NCBI GenBank assembly: GCA_023634235.1
Contig: JAMKCF010000009.1
Coordinates: 1,302,001-1,366,000 of the forward strand
Length of the DNA stretch: 64,000 bases
Direction of reading: 5' to 3'
Origin: Pisaster brevispinus
Taxonomy: Eukaryota; Echinodermata; Asteroidea; Forcipulatida; Asteriidae
Part shown: positions 26,101 through 38,100 of the stretch, piece by piece
Numbering within the stretch: the first letter of the stretch is position 1
How the letters are laid out: every line of letters begins with the position of its first letter
Notes under the pieces: generated by a model
What the model was told of the DNA's origin: nothing
Database searches by the model: none
Seen by the model: only the letters and a program-made list of their open reading frames with translations
Position numbers and translations under genes: made by a program

Positions 26101-29100
26101 GAACAAGTCATTGAGCAGGCTTCCTTCCGAAGCACAGGTCTTTCTAGGATGTTCCAGTACATGTTGTTGTTGTTAGGTTTCAGTGTGGTTGGGATGGCCT
26201 TGAATGCGGTGTATCAACAACGTAATTATACAAATGTATTCGATCGGAGATGTCAGAGCACTGATTAAAGCTGTGGTTGTGCCAGATAGCGACATGTGGA
26301 AAACAGATCTCAGCTTTGAGGAAACATTTCTAGTTACATCCGGAATTTCCTCTTCTTTTTTCTTCTTTTTTCTATATTGATAATTGAGTTTGGTTTTTTT
26401 AAAGCACCTTGATCACAGTTTAATAAAATTTCAGCAAATTTGTTTTTGAAGGATTTGATTTCTATCTCCACTTTGGTTAATATTTTATATGTTGTTCTCC
26501 TCTCTATTGATGTTGTGTTGCCCTAGAGGCTAGACCTTAACTCTGTTCTCCATTTCTTCTTTAAAACAAACCCCAAAGCATTCAATGAAACCTTACATCT
26601 TGCCTGATAGCGACATGTGGAAAACAGATCTCAGCTCTGAGAAAACATTTCTAGAGACATCCGGAATTTCCCTTCTTTTTTTTCTTTCTATATTGATAAT
26701 TGAGTTGTTTTTTTTTTAAAGCACCTTGATCACAGATTAATAAAATTTCAGCAAATTTTATTTTGAATGATTTGATTTCTATCTCCACTTTTTTCTCCTC
26801 TGTATTGATGTTGTGTCAACCTAAAGGCTAGACCTTAACTCTGTTCTCCATTCCTTGTTTAAAAAAACAAACAAAACATTCAAGGAAATCTTACAAAAGT
26901 AGTACTTTGATATTATGCCTCAAAAGATTTTTACAAAATGAGTGTAATCAATGTTGTATTAGTCATAATCCAGACAGTATTTTCTATCTATGGGTCACTG
27001 TTAAAGAGCAGCTGTTATCCTTTTGTATGTGAGTTGTAAACCCAAATAATAACATTAATATTTTTTGTATGAATTCCTTGATATTTGACTATTTGTTGTC
27101 TCACTTTTGTTGGTAAATGTCTCTATTTCTGAGGAAACTGTTTCATTCCGGTATGCCGTGCGTTTAAAGCTATAGTTTACTTCTTTCTTGTTTTTGAAAT
27201 TTAAATAACAATTCTAGAAACAACGACCCCCAGTCAAGGCATGCACAAGATCAAAGCTGTCTTCCCAAACTTGTTACTTTTGTCACAACTTGGACTTTAG
27301 AGCTGTCATTTTAAGGTCATGTGGTGTGTTGTAACCAATACAAAAATGTGTTATCCAGTACATTTGTGTGATAAACATAATGCAGTCCATGGGCTGGGAC
27401 TTTTCTAGGGTTAAAGAATCCATTACATTTTGCGATCTTATGTTGATTGAGTTCTCTCCTCAAACACAGAAGGTTGTTAAAGTTATTACAGTTATTTGTT
27501 GAGCTGTCCAGTAATACACAAATAAAAGAAAGAAAACGATGACAGGAAAAGGTCATGGTTAAATGGGAATCAAGTTCAAGAAAATCAAACAGGTCGCGCC
27601 ATCAGGTGAAACGAAAAGAAGAGGGGAATATGTCATTCTGAATGAGTGAGAGTAAATATAACACCTATGTATAAAAAAGCATTTAAGAACAACTTTGGTA
27701 TATTTTTAACTAGCAATTCTTCAAACTGCTTCTAATTTTAGCACTTGATGAGTCCACAGTGAAAGCCATGCTTGGTCGGGAGAAGGACCTCCATCGTTGC
27801 AGCGGCACCCAGCGTGCCTACAGTCTGCGCTGCATTGACAGCATCGCGGTAGCCCGGCAGATCCAGACGCGTATCGTACGCGAGTATGGACTCCCCGACG
27901 AGGCCGTTGAAATCTTTGCGACCATACCTCAGGAGTACGGGGAGAGGAGCGAGACGGATAATGACACGGAAGTGTTTGGAAGGATGTGGAATGAACCCCC
28001 GGATCTGCAGCTACAGAGTGAACCATCCGAGTCTCCACAGGTAGGCAGAAAGTTCCTTGCTTTGGGCCTTTTAACATGAAGCTTTTTTTTTTTACTAACA
28101 TAAAACAACTTGGAGTCAACAGGAACTCACTATGGTACTCAATCAAGTTGGTTTTTATCATTAGTATCATTTCTTCATAAGGATACTCTGAATTGAAATT
28201 GGGAGAAAAACAAGCATTGGAAAGACCACGTGCCTTGAATTCACTCACAGCACCCAGGGGCCTCTGATTTTGATGTTGTGACATGTAGAAATGACCTTGA
28301 CAGGGGTGGAACATTACTGTGCCCTGCCCTTGAAGAATAAAGTTCAAGGGCCGACGGTGTCACTTTACCATAGGCAGGGGTGTTTCATTCTTTAATCTTT
28401 CTTGTAGAAGGAGCCCATTGCATCAGTTTGTTTCACCACAAGATCCTTTTCGAACTTGATACATTTTTCATGTCGATCCTTAACCACAGTTGTCATTTCT
28501 GGCAGGTCTTTTCAAGATTAATACAAGATTAAATTAGTGTCATTCTCCGTAACCGTACAGAAAAATCCAGTAACATTGACACTTTCTTGAGACACTTTTT
28601 TATATGATGCTCTATACTACATGTAAACAGTGTTCCCCCTTAACATTGGTCTACGGGCCTAACACCACTTAAAACTTCTGAGGACCAGTCAAAATGCTGT
28701 TCAAGTCTTCTGTCTGGCTAACTAGATTCCAAAGCTATGAGTAAACCAATACCTGCATGGATTGTTTATATGGTTCCAAATCGAGTCCCATACAACCGAC
28801 ATTGTTGAAAGAAGACCTCAAGATATGGACAAGTGCAAAAGCTGGCAGACCAGTGAAACAACAAACTAACTGGACCTGCTGAGTAGTCGCTGAACAAGTT
28901 AAGGGCAAACCCTGTGTACGTGTACCTCACAGCAAACAAGCTAACACTTCCAATAATGTCATGCAGGATGAAAATCATAGAGAAAATGTTTAGTTGTTGC
29001 CAGTACCTCCTCACTTGCCTAACAAAGCCACAGTAACCACTTGTTGGTGTAATATAGATGGAAAGAGCTACACTGTAAGTTCTCTGTTTTCCTAGACCCT

Positions 29101-32100
29101 GCTGTAGGAAGTTCCTTCCCCTGATCTCCAGGCTAGACTTGATTTTGAGATGCAATTTTGTGACTCTGATCATTTCAGATCAATGAGCATCGCATACAGT
29201 TACAGAGCTGGTACTATTCAGCTAACAAAAACACCACATCAGAAGTACGTGTTTGTTGGCCCAGTGATTTTACAATTGATTGGAATGACAGCAGAGATTA
29301 TACACGCACTTGCACTAGTTCGGGCAGTTACTGCGTGTGTTAGTACACGTTACTGCTACGTACTTGACCTATCCTCACAGACACAAGTCATTCACTGTTG
29401 GAAAATTCAAGGTCTCTTCTTTTATAGAACCAGTTTAAGGAATCTACACCCCCCCCCCCCAACCAACTCCACCAGGCTAGACTTTTTGTAGACTTTATTC
29501 AGGTCAGTGTGCATTGTATTGTGTGCAGGCTGAGCGCTGCTGTTATTCAATTATCAAAAGTGCCCCCACTGATGTCGTAAGAGAATTGATCAGTAGGAAA
29601 AAAAACGCACATATAACAGTTTAATAGGGCAATTATGCATGGGTGAAAGCAAGTAGTATCGGGAAGTACTGCCGGGTTTGTGACCCCTACACATACAAGT
29701 CGTTCTTGTGATCCATACTTGGTCAAGTACTCACAGTTGGGAAGGGCGAGGTCTCTGCTCTGCGTACAATGACCCCACACATACAAGTCGTTCTTGTGAT
29801 CAATACTCGGTCAAGTATTCACAGTTGGGAAGGGCAAGGTCTCTGCTTTGCGTACAATGACGCCACACATACAACTTACAAGTCATTCTTGTGATCCATA
29901 CTCAGTCAAGTACTCACAGTTGGGAAGGGCAAGGTCTCTGCTTTGTGTACATTGACCCCACACATGTATACAACTTACACATGTACAAGTCCTTCTTGTG
30001 ATCCATACTCGGTCAAGTACTCACAGTTGGGAAGGGCAAGGTCTCTGCTCTGCGTATATTGACCCCACTCATACAACTTACAAGTCATTCTTGTGATCCA
30101 TACTCAGTCAAGTACTCACAGTTGGGAAGGGCAAGGTCTCTGCTCTGCGTACAATGACCCCACACATACAAGTCGTTCTTGTGATCCATACTCGGTCAAG
30201 TACTCACAGTTGGGAAGTTCAAGGTCTCTGCTTTGCGTATATTGACCCCACATACAACTTACAAGTCATTCTTGTGATTTATACTCAGTCAAATACTCAC
30301 AGCCTTATAATTTGCGTACATGTATTGATGCAAGTACTTGGCCTCATCATAGAGCAAGTCACACATACATGCAGTCATACTTGTGAACCTTTACCCAGTC
30401 AAGTACTTCGTGGACTAACAGTAGTGCAGTTAGAAAGTGCATTGTTTACAAGCAAATTGGAAGCAACCTAGCTACTGCACTGCATCCAAAAGGAACATTT
30501 TGTAACTCCAAAGACACTTTATTTTCTAACATAGCTTTACTATAAATGTTGCTATTTGATTTATGTTCACTATTTTATCAATTTTTTTAAATATTGATGT
30601 TCATGTACTTTCAGTTTAATACATGTACTTACATAACATTTTGCACTATTCTTGTGATTTATGGCAGCATTGAAACAAATGTTAATGTATGAATATTAGA
30701 GCTGCGTCTTTCTACTATACCCATGATGGACATTGAAGTGGGAATTGTACTGCTGCGTGCTCGTACTTGGCCTACCTCGTACTTGGCCTACTACGTGTTC
30801 AATGTACATGACACATGTACATCCCCCCCCCCCCCCCCCCCCCCCCCCGGCGTGCAGTCTGTATAACTTTACTCTTTACTCTGTGGCATACAACACAGTT
30901 GGCAAGGGCAAGGTTTCTGCTTTTGTAGAACCGGTTTTATTCAGATGGGGGTGATTGTGATTCAGGTCAATGGGCATTGCAGCAAATCCGCTAGCCAGAA
31001 GTGTAATCCTGCCATTCCAGGTTTTTTCAGACCATGCAGGAAGGAACATAGTTGTTTTTTTTAATGACTTAGATTTGTCATTTAAAAAAGCGTGACTTCG
31101 TAGGTAAATTGGACTTGGTAGGTACATTTGTATGTGTCACTTTGTCCTTGGCTGCATATAATACACACTCGTTCTTACATCAGTGAGCAGCCATCTTGTA
31201 GCCATCTTGTATTTTACTCATTCTAATGAATGAAATGAAACTGAGGCTAGAAGGAAAAGCTTGCTGTTTAAAGAGAAAAGGGAGCCTGCCTAAGTGTATC
31301 TTTTCTCAGTAGTATAAACTTTGATCTGGTACATCTAATTTCTGGTTGCATTCCTGATTTGAAGAAACGTAGTCATTTAACAACCAACAGTAACACGGGA
31401 ACACCATGCAATTGATACAGTATAGCTAGGTCAGGTACATTTATATTGTGACTGTTGTTCTTGGATGGGATTGAACATGACTATATAAGTGTGTTGTGTC
31501 ATGTCAAAGAGGGTCACCAGTTTTGTGATGCACTCATTTTCCAATAGATTAAGTCCTCATGAAAGTGGGAAAACAAGTCTCTACCTCATGTTAAAATGGT
31601 GTATAATGTCATTTTATTTGATACTCTATCAGAGCGAACCCCGGGGTAAAAAAAACCAAATGGTTCTGTACATTCCACAGAGGATTTTTTGTGCCAGTCA
31701 AAAGGTGGAATTCAATGCTGTTTTGATTGAACAACATCACAATTCAGGAATGAACTAAAAATTATTTGTACAAAAATGGACAGACCAGATATTTGAAGTG
31801 TGACATCATCGAGCGCTTTTGGATTTGCACTGGAAGGGTGTCAAACACATGGCAGTTTACACCACTTTAACCTGTGGTTATAGACTTGTAAATGTCCCTT
31901 CATTTTAAAAAGGACTCTTTCTATTTGAAAATGAGTGGATCGCAAAACTGAATTTGACCTTGGAGCCCTTCTTGTGTGATGCAGGGGCTTGTTCCCAGCA
32001 GGTTTTTTCTCCCCTAATCCCATGGTGTTTGCGTGTTAACGTGTTTACGTGTTTACTTATTCGTCATTGTGCAGCCCCTGCAGCTGCTACCTCCTGATTC

Positions 32101-35100
32101 ATTACTTGTACGATCAAAAGTTGACCTGGTCACTATCACTTTTGAAATGAACAAGCTGATATTCTATTTTACATATGGAAAAACCAATACGGCAGTAAGC
32201 ACAATTGTTGTTCACGGCAAGCCACACAAGTATCTGGTTTTCAAGTTATTGCCTTGCACATGTGAAAATAGTCTCACCAAAAGTACCTCATGACTTAAAC
32301 TTGAAGAGTGTTTTCTTGGGTTCTTGTCGTAATTAATTTCTGAACCTACAGTGGTATGCTAGCTATCCTAGACAGGTTTATGTATTCAGTGGGTTGAATA
32401 GTTTACTAAGAGAATGTTGTTTTTAAAGTGCTGTCATTCTGGAGTGTTTTTTCCCCCTGTGGAAAACCGAATGTGATGTGAAAAAAAAAAAAACAATGCC
32501 GGGAAACATATTAAAAAGGCAAATGAGCTGAAGGAGCTGTGAAAATTCAAATTGATGATTGGTACAAAATTTACACAGTGTGCAAACTGACAGGATTGCA
32601 GTGCTCACAAAATTAGGCAATGATTCCATTTACACATTCAAGTTGTGAGTTCTTGATCTACATGTATAGAGTTTAAGGGAAAAGCTCATAAATTACCCAA
32701 AAAATGAAACCAATTGGATTTTGCATTTCCCTTATGGAATACTGAAAGTAGCGAGGTGGACCTCCTCACATTTCAATGGGCAAGGAAAACACTGTTTGTA
32801 GGCTACCAGGGCCCAATTTTACAGAGCTGCTTAAAGCACAAATAGTAGCTTAGCACAACAAAATAATGCTTACCAAAATAAGGTTAACAGCCGAAAAATC
32901 ATTCTCCGTGTACCTTCTATGACTGGGATCCTGCTCATTTTTGCTTAGCAGAAAATTGGGAAGAAGTGGGCAGAACCTCAGTTTATGTTGCAAGGTTTTC
33001 ATTGGTTAGTCGTAGTGAAAATAGTTTGCTGACTTTGTTGGAGCTTTACGAGAGACTATCATCCAGTGAGATACATGTATGTCTAATGAGTTTGCCACAA
33101 TTTCAGGCAAGCGGTTCAAGTCGGAGCTGAACACAAAAGCATTCTCAATCAAATAAACTTCAATCAATCAGAGATTTCAGTGTCGAGGTGTAATCCCTGC
33201 TGCACTACTCCTTTAGTTTTCCCAGAGAGGAAAATCACGTGGGATTGAAGCGGTTGCAAAGCAAAGTGCCAAGGGGGAGGTGTTGATGGTAGAGATTTGG
33301 TTGGGGGGGGGGAATGTATGGGAGATTGAAGGAATCCTAATGAAAGTGACAACAGAGAGCTCTCTGCCTCTGTTACAAAAGAGTCCGATCCTAATTGGAA
33401 GTGGAGAGATTGATGTTGTCGGCTTTCATGATATTAGTTTCTGTATTTTGGAGACAGAATAAGTAATGACTCGGATCTGAGGGTAGGAGAACTCTTATGT
33501 ATAACTAACTCAGAAGCTGAATCGTAACCTGATTTCATTTTTTAGCACTCTTATGTTTGTTTGTTTCTAGGCGTAATTTACAAGCCACTATGTTAAGCTG
33601 CATTTAGAGTACATTAATGCCCTTGTATACTACCAAAGTACGCATGTTGTTTGCTTATAAGAGCTTGGTTTTCGGTGCGCATCTATTTTCCTGATTTGAT
33701 AAAAAGACTTTCTAAAAATAGATACAGTGTCAACTCAACATATGGTTGGAACCAAAAAGAAATTGTTCACCTCTACAAAGTCAAGACACAACAGGACTTA
33801 TCAGTTGTTCCCCAAAAGGGTACGCAATTTTTATCATTGGATCTTTTTTTTTTTAAGGCAAACTGTTGCGTAAATTTGTTTTAAATCATTTCTTACCAAG
33901 TTACTCTTACGATCACCATTTATTTGCTACAAGATTAGCGCTAAGTTTCTTCATTTGCAGGCTCAATGAAAACAATGCTTATGTGACACGGGTACATGTT
34001 TGTGTAGGCGAAGAAATTCTTAGTCACTGTGTTTTGCAAGTCTCTTTTTGGATGATCCATGGCTTTACAGCACAAGGATTCTAGTTAATTGCTCTTTAAC
34101 TTACAGTCTGTAACAAGTCATTTATACATGAACTCTATGATGTTCAGGTGCTGATAACCTCATTTATCTTTTAAAGAGAAAAGAAAAAAGAAACGTGGCA
34201 CGCTTCCGATTTCATGTTCCAGAAAACCAGAAAAGAGAAACCCACTTCCCTTGGTTTGACAAGGTCCACACTTGATTCCACAACATTATCTCATATTGCC
34301 TTCCTTGAATGTTCGGGGATAAGAGCATTCAGGTCAAAGTGTGCACCTGCCTAGCCTCTGCATCACCTGCTGTTCCATTCCTATTAACTTGATATCTGCC
34401 AGCCTTGGAGCCTCATGGTCCCTGGAGATTAAATTACTCCTGCGGTCTGCTCCATGTACCAGAGAGCAATAATATTCAATAACAAAAACATCCAAAATCT
34501 ATTTACAAGGAAAAGGTATACAAAGTTGTTCACAAGCGTAATTTATAATCTGAATGATTACCTCTACAATATTGGTTTTTGGGGGTTGTTTTGGGGGTTG
34601 TTTTGTGTTATAGTTTTCTTTGTTCAAACTCAAATTATTAAAAAGTTACCCAGTCAGTTTCCCTTGTGGTTTATTATTTGATCTAGTTTTATAAAGGGGA
34701 ACAATATTTATTCTCTGCTAAGCTTCCTAAAGTCACTTGAGAAACAGGATGTGCATTTATGGTCCCTGGGTTCTAGGTGTGACACATGCATTCCTATCCT
34801 TTGTCTTCTATAAACATACAAGTTACCCCGCAACCATTCTATGAAAATTGTTTAAAAACTATTGTGATTACGTTTTCAAGAGAAGAAAAAAAAACCCAGA
34901 TAACTGTTTATGCTTTGTCACTGACTTTGGGCACAACCTAACATCGGGTTTGTTTCGATTTGGCAAGTTGAAAGAAGAACTGAGTGATAGGGAACCATTT
35001 TTTCTGTCGGGGGTGTGGCAGGATATTCTGTCCCCCCAGAGATTCTGTTCGAGCCCCTTTTTAATCAACCTCCTTCAGCCCTTGTTAACTTTCAATGTGG

Positions 35101-38100
35101 GGAAAAGATTTTCCTAGGACAGAGGCAGTATTTCAGACGAAAAATATTTCTCATGACAATCAGAGAATTTGGAACACTAGGTGGCAGCAGACATACTAGC
35201 TAAATTTCCCATGGTTGCGTACAATAGTTCTGAGTATGCACACATTTCTGAGACCAATTAATGCACCTGGTCTCTGGTAAGTCTGCCGCTACCTAGCGTC
35301 CCCCCCAGTTTACTCCATCAAACTCAACCAGTCATGTACATGTATTATACAAAATCAAATCAATCGACACACATGACACGTCTACATGGAAGGCATTATT
35401 AGCCTGCAGTGGCCTCAAATTGTACACTCCCATTATTATACACTGATCCGTTTAGTATGCATATGTTCACAGCTAAGGAAGCTCTTAGCTCCTTAATGGG
35501 GGTTTAGGTTGTCACAATTTACGCTACCATGCATCAGTTGCGATCTGCATGCCCCGAAACGCATCTATCAGAATGAGCTGAGTACTTATTGCTCAATGAA
35601 AAGAATCAAATATTAATCTTGTTTAGATTGTGACAGTCCGTAGACAACATTGTCGTTCTTGGGAAGGCTGGTACCATCACTTGGCTCGATGGCTCGAGTA
35701 CTCTTTGCTCGATGGAAAGACTTAGTTGTTTGAAGTTGTTTGGGATTGTGTGACATCTCCATAACTTGTGTCTTGCTTTCCCACTACATGTATCTCTCAT
35801 ATGTCTCAGTTCAAATGCAATGAGAATAGATATCTATCTATTCTGTATCCCCGATGCGAGGTTAAGATGTATTAAATTTCTGCGGTACCCGCTGCTAAAA
35901 CATAGGATTCAAATTGCCTCTAAGCCGCCAGGCTAGGTTGGTGGTCTAGTGGTTAGACATCTGCTCTAGCAATGCAAAGGTCATGGGTTCGTATCCCATC
36001 CAAGTGATTTGCCTGTGGTTTTTTTTCACAGAACTTGGGGAAAGTACACAGTGAACAGTGCTTAATACACATCGGTGTAAGGGTAAAAACAAGTTATAAC
36101 TAGACATTGAGTTTTTGTGACATCGCAAAAACAAGGTGTTCGTGAGATATGCCATCAAATTATGACAGAATGAAAATGGTTATGACATTTCACCTTATCA
36201 ACCCAATGTGTGGTTCAGGAGTAAGATTTTTTCCAATTTAAAACTGGTTTGAACTGGAAGTCAAGGTCAAATGAGGTCACGCTGTGTAACGTTTGTTAAG
36301 TCTTTGGAGCCCTTTCGCCTTTTCTGATGACGTAAAGATGATATAAATCCGAACTGTGGTAAAGGAGTTATGATTTTTTTTTCAAATTATAACTTTTATC
36401 TTCTGGTTTGAACCGGAAGTCAATGTCAAATGGGGTCACATTTTGTGAAGCGCGTGTTAAATTTATCAAGACCTTTCGGATGTATGGATTGTAAGAATCC
36501 AAGGTGTGGTTCAGGAGTATGAATTTGTCAAATATTATTTCGGTGTGCAATATTCAATGAAAAAGCGAGAGACGCCAAATGTAATCGCACATGTGTAGCT
36601 GTACAGTACTCAATACAGTACATGTACATGTTAACTTTAACTACACGTGCAATGTACGTGTTGCTGCCTGTACAGGTGCGGCATATGTACGTGTAGGCCT
36701 ATACTATCGTGTGTTGTCATACAATGTGGGTCAACAGACACGTGCGCTTTGACGTCCAGTTTTGGCTCGAAGCAACGGTTAAAATGTTATCATTTCTGTG
36801 CAAAAGTTTGAGCAGGATCACTCATCTATAAATGTGATGCAAAATTTATGTTGAAATATTACATAGTTTTTGAGATTTTGTACTTTCAACTTCCGGTTTG
36901 AACCGGAAGTCAAGGTCAAATGGGGTCACTTTCTGTGTAGCGTTTGTTGAGCTTTTATCGACCTGTCAAAATCCAACATGGGTTTCATGAATTATGATTT
37001 CTTACAAATATTAAACTTTGATTTACTGTAATTCGATACCTGGTGATGTCATCATGACACCGTCAGGTTTGTGTTGTCTTGATACTGAGGTTCAACTCAA
37101 TTTCAATCTTGAGTTATGCTGTAGATAAACCGGAAAATGATTTTTGAAATAAAACAAACGAAGGCAAACTTCGATTTAGGGTAACGAACCAGAAGTAAAG
37201 GTCATATACGATTTTGAAGTTAACTTTTCAAATGTTGCACCAGTCTTGAACTATCAAATGCCCAACTATGAGCATCATAGGTTTCAAGTTCAATAAAAAT
37301 ACAGCAAATAAAAAAATTTTCAACTTTGAAAACCTTTTAATTCGACACCTGATGACGTCATCGTAACGTCATAAAAAATGTTCCCTCTTCATATTGAGGT
37401 TCAACTAGGTTCAACTGTCTGATGAGTTTCAAGGTTCAACTCATTTTCATTCTTGAGTTATGCTGTAGGGAAGAGTTCTCAGGAAGAAGATGGAGAAGAA
37501 AAGAAGAAAAAAACGGAACAAAAACAAGAGTTGTTCGCACACGTGTTGCACGAACACCTAAGAAGAAGAAGATGGAGAAGATTAAAAAAAAAAAAACCAA
37601 TAACAATAGGTGTTAGTACACATGTTGCACGAACACCTTAATGATACCTATGTACTTTTTTCTTTTTTTTCCCCTCTTTGTTGTATCCTGTTCCTGTCCC
37701 CTTTCACCTTTCTTTGGGCCTCACCTTGAGAAAAAAAATAATAATAAATAACATTAGTTGTATTGGGAAGGCCAATGACGTCCCTGGACTACCTTTAGCA
37801 GTTCTAGAGTACACTTCCATCAGTAATTAGTGATTCTGTAGGCCGTACCTTACCTTCAATACTCCCAGGAGAAATAACGACGGGAAGTAGGTTGCAGCTT
37901 ACATGTAGTTGATGATTCCTGTCACCAAGTTCTCAATAAATGCACTTCAACAATAGGGGCTCTGCATAAGTGTCAAACCTTCTCTCTGTGCCAGAGGGAG
38001 AGAGAGAGGAGAGGAGAGCTGGTGGGTGGGAAGAGTTGGAAAGATTTGTACCTGTACATCTTTGACGTTTATACTTTTGTACCCCCAAAGTGTGGGTACA

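Larger units (their letters stand above)
21860..27741 (+). other. BTBD7: BTBD7 intron 5 (5.9 kb)
   Basis: No exon-like ORF matching BTBD7 was found. It contains the 23.6-24.4 kb TIR element, MITE family B (24574-24766), a minus-strand SINE-like region (25200-25480), a tandem duplication (26281-26895) and four copies of the AGAGGGCGCT motif. Confidence 0.7.

Noticed and set aside
29681..30415. Regularly spaced repeats resembling a CRISPR array
   Set aside because: Units are adjacent without unique spacers, almost the whole ~95-bp unit repeats, and the context is a eukaryotic intron.
30733..30954. Pro-rich peptide frame
   Set aside because: It is just the 26-bp poly-C run read as proline codons.
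35938..36000. Possible functional tRNA gene
   Set aside because: A and B boxes are good but acceptor and anticodon stems do not pair, and the sequence continues into a SINE body found again at 40.4 kb.
37450..37640. Lys/Arg-rich open frames
   Set aside because: They are translations of AAGAAGA repeats at the end of the Helitron-like insertion.
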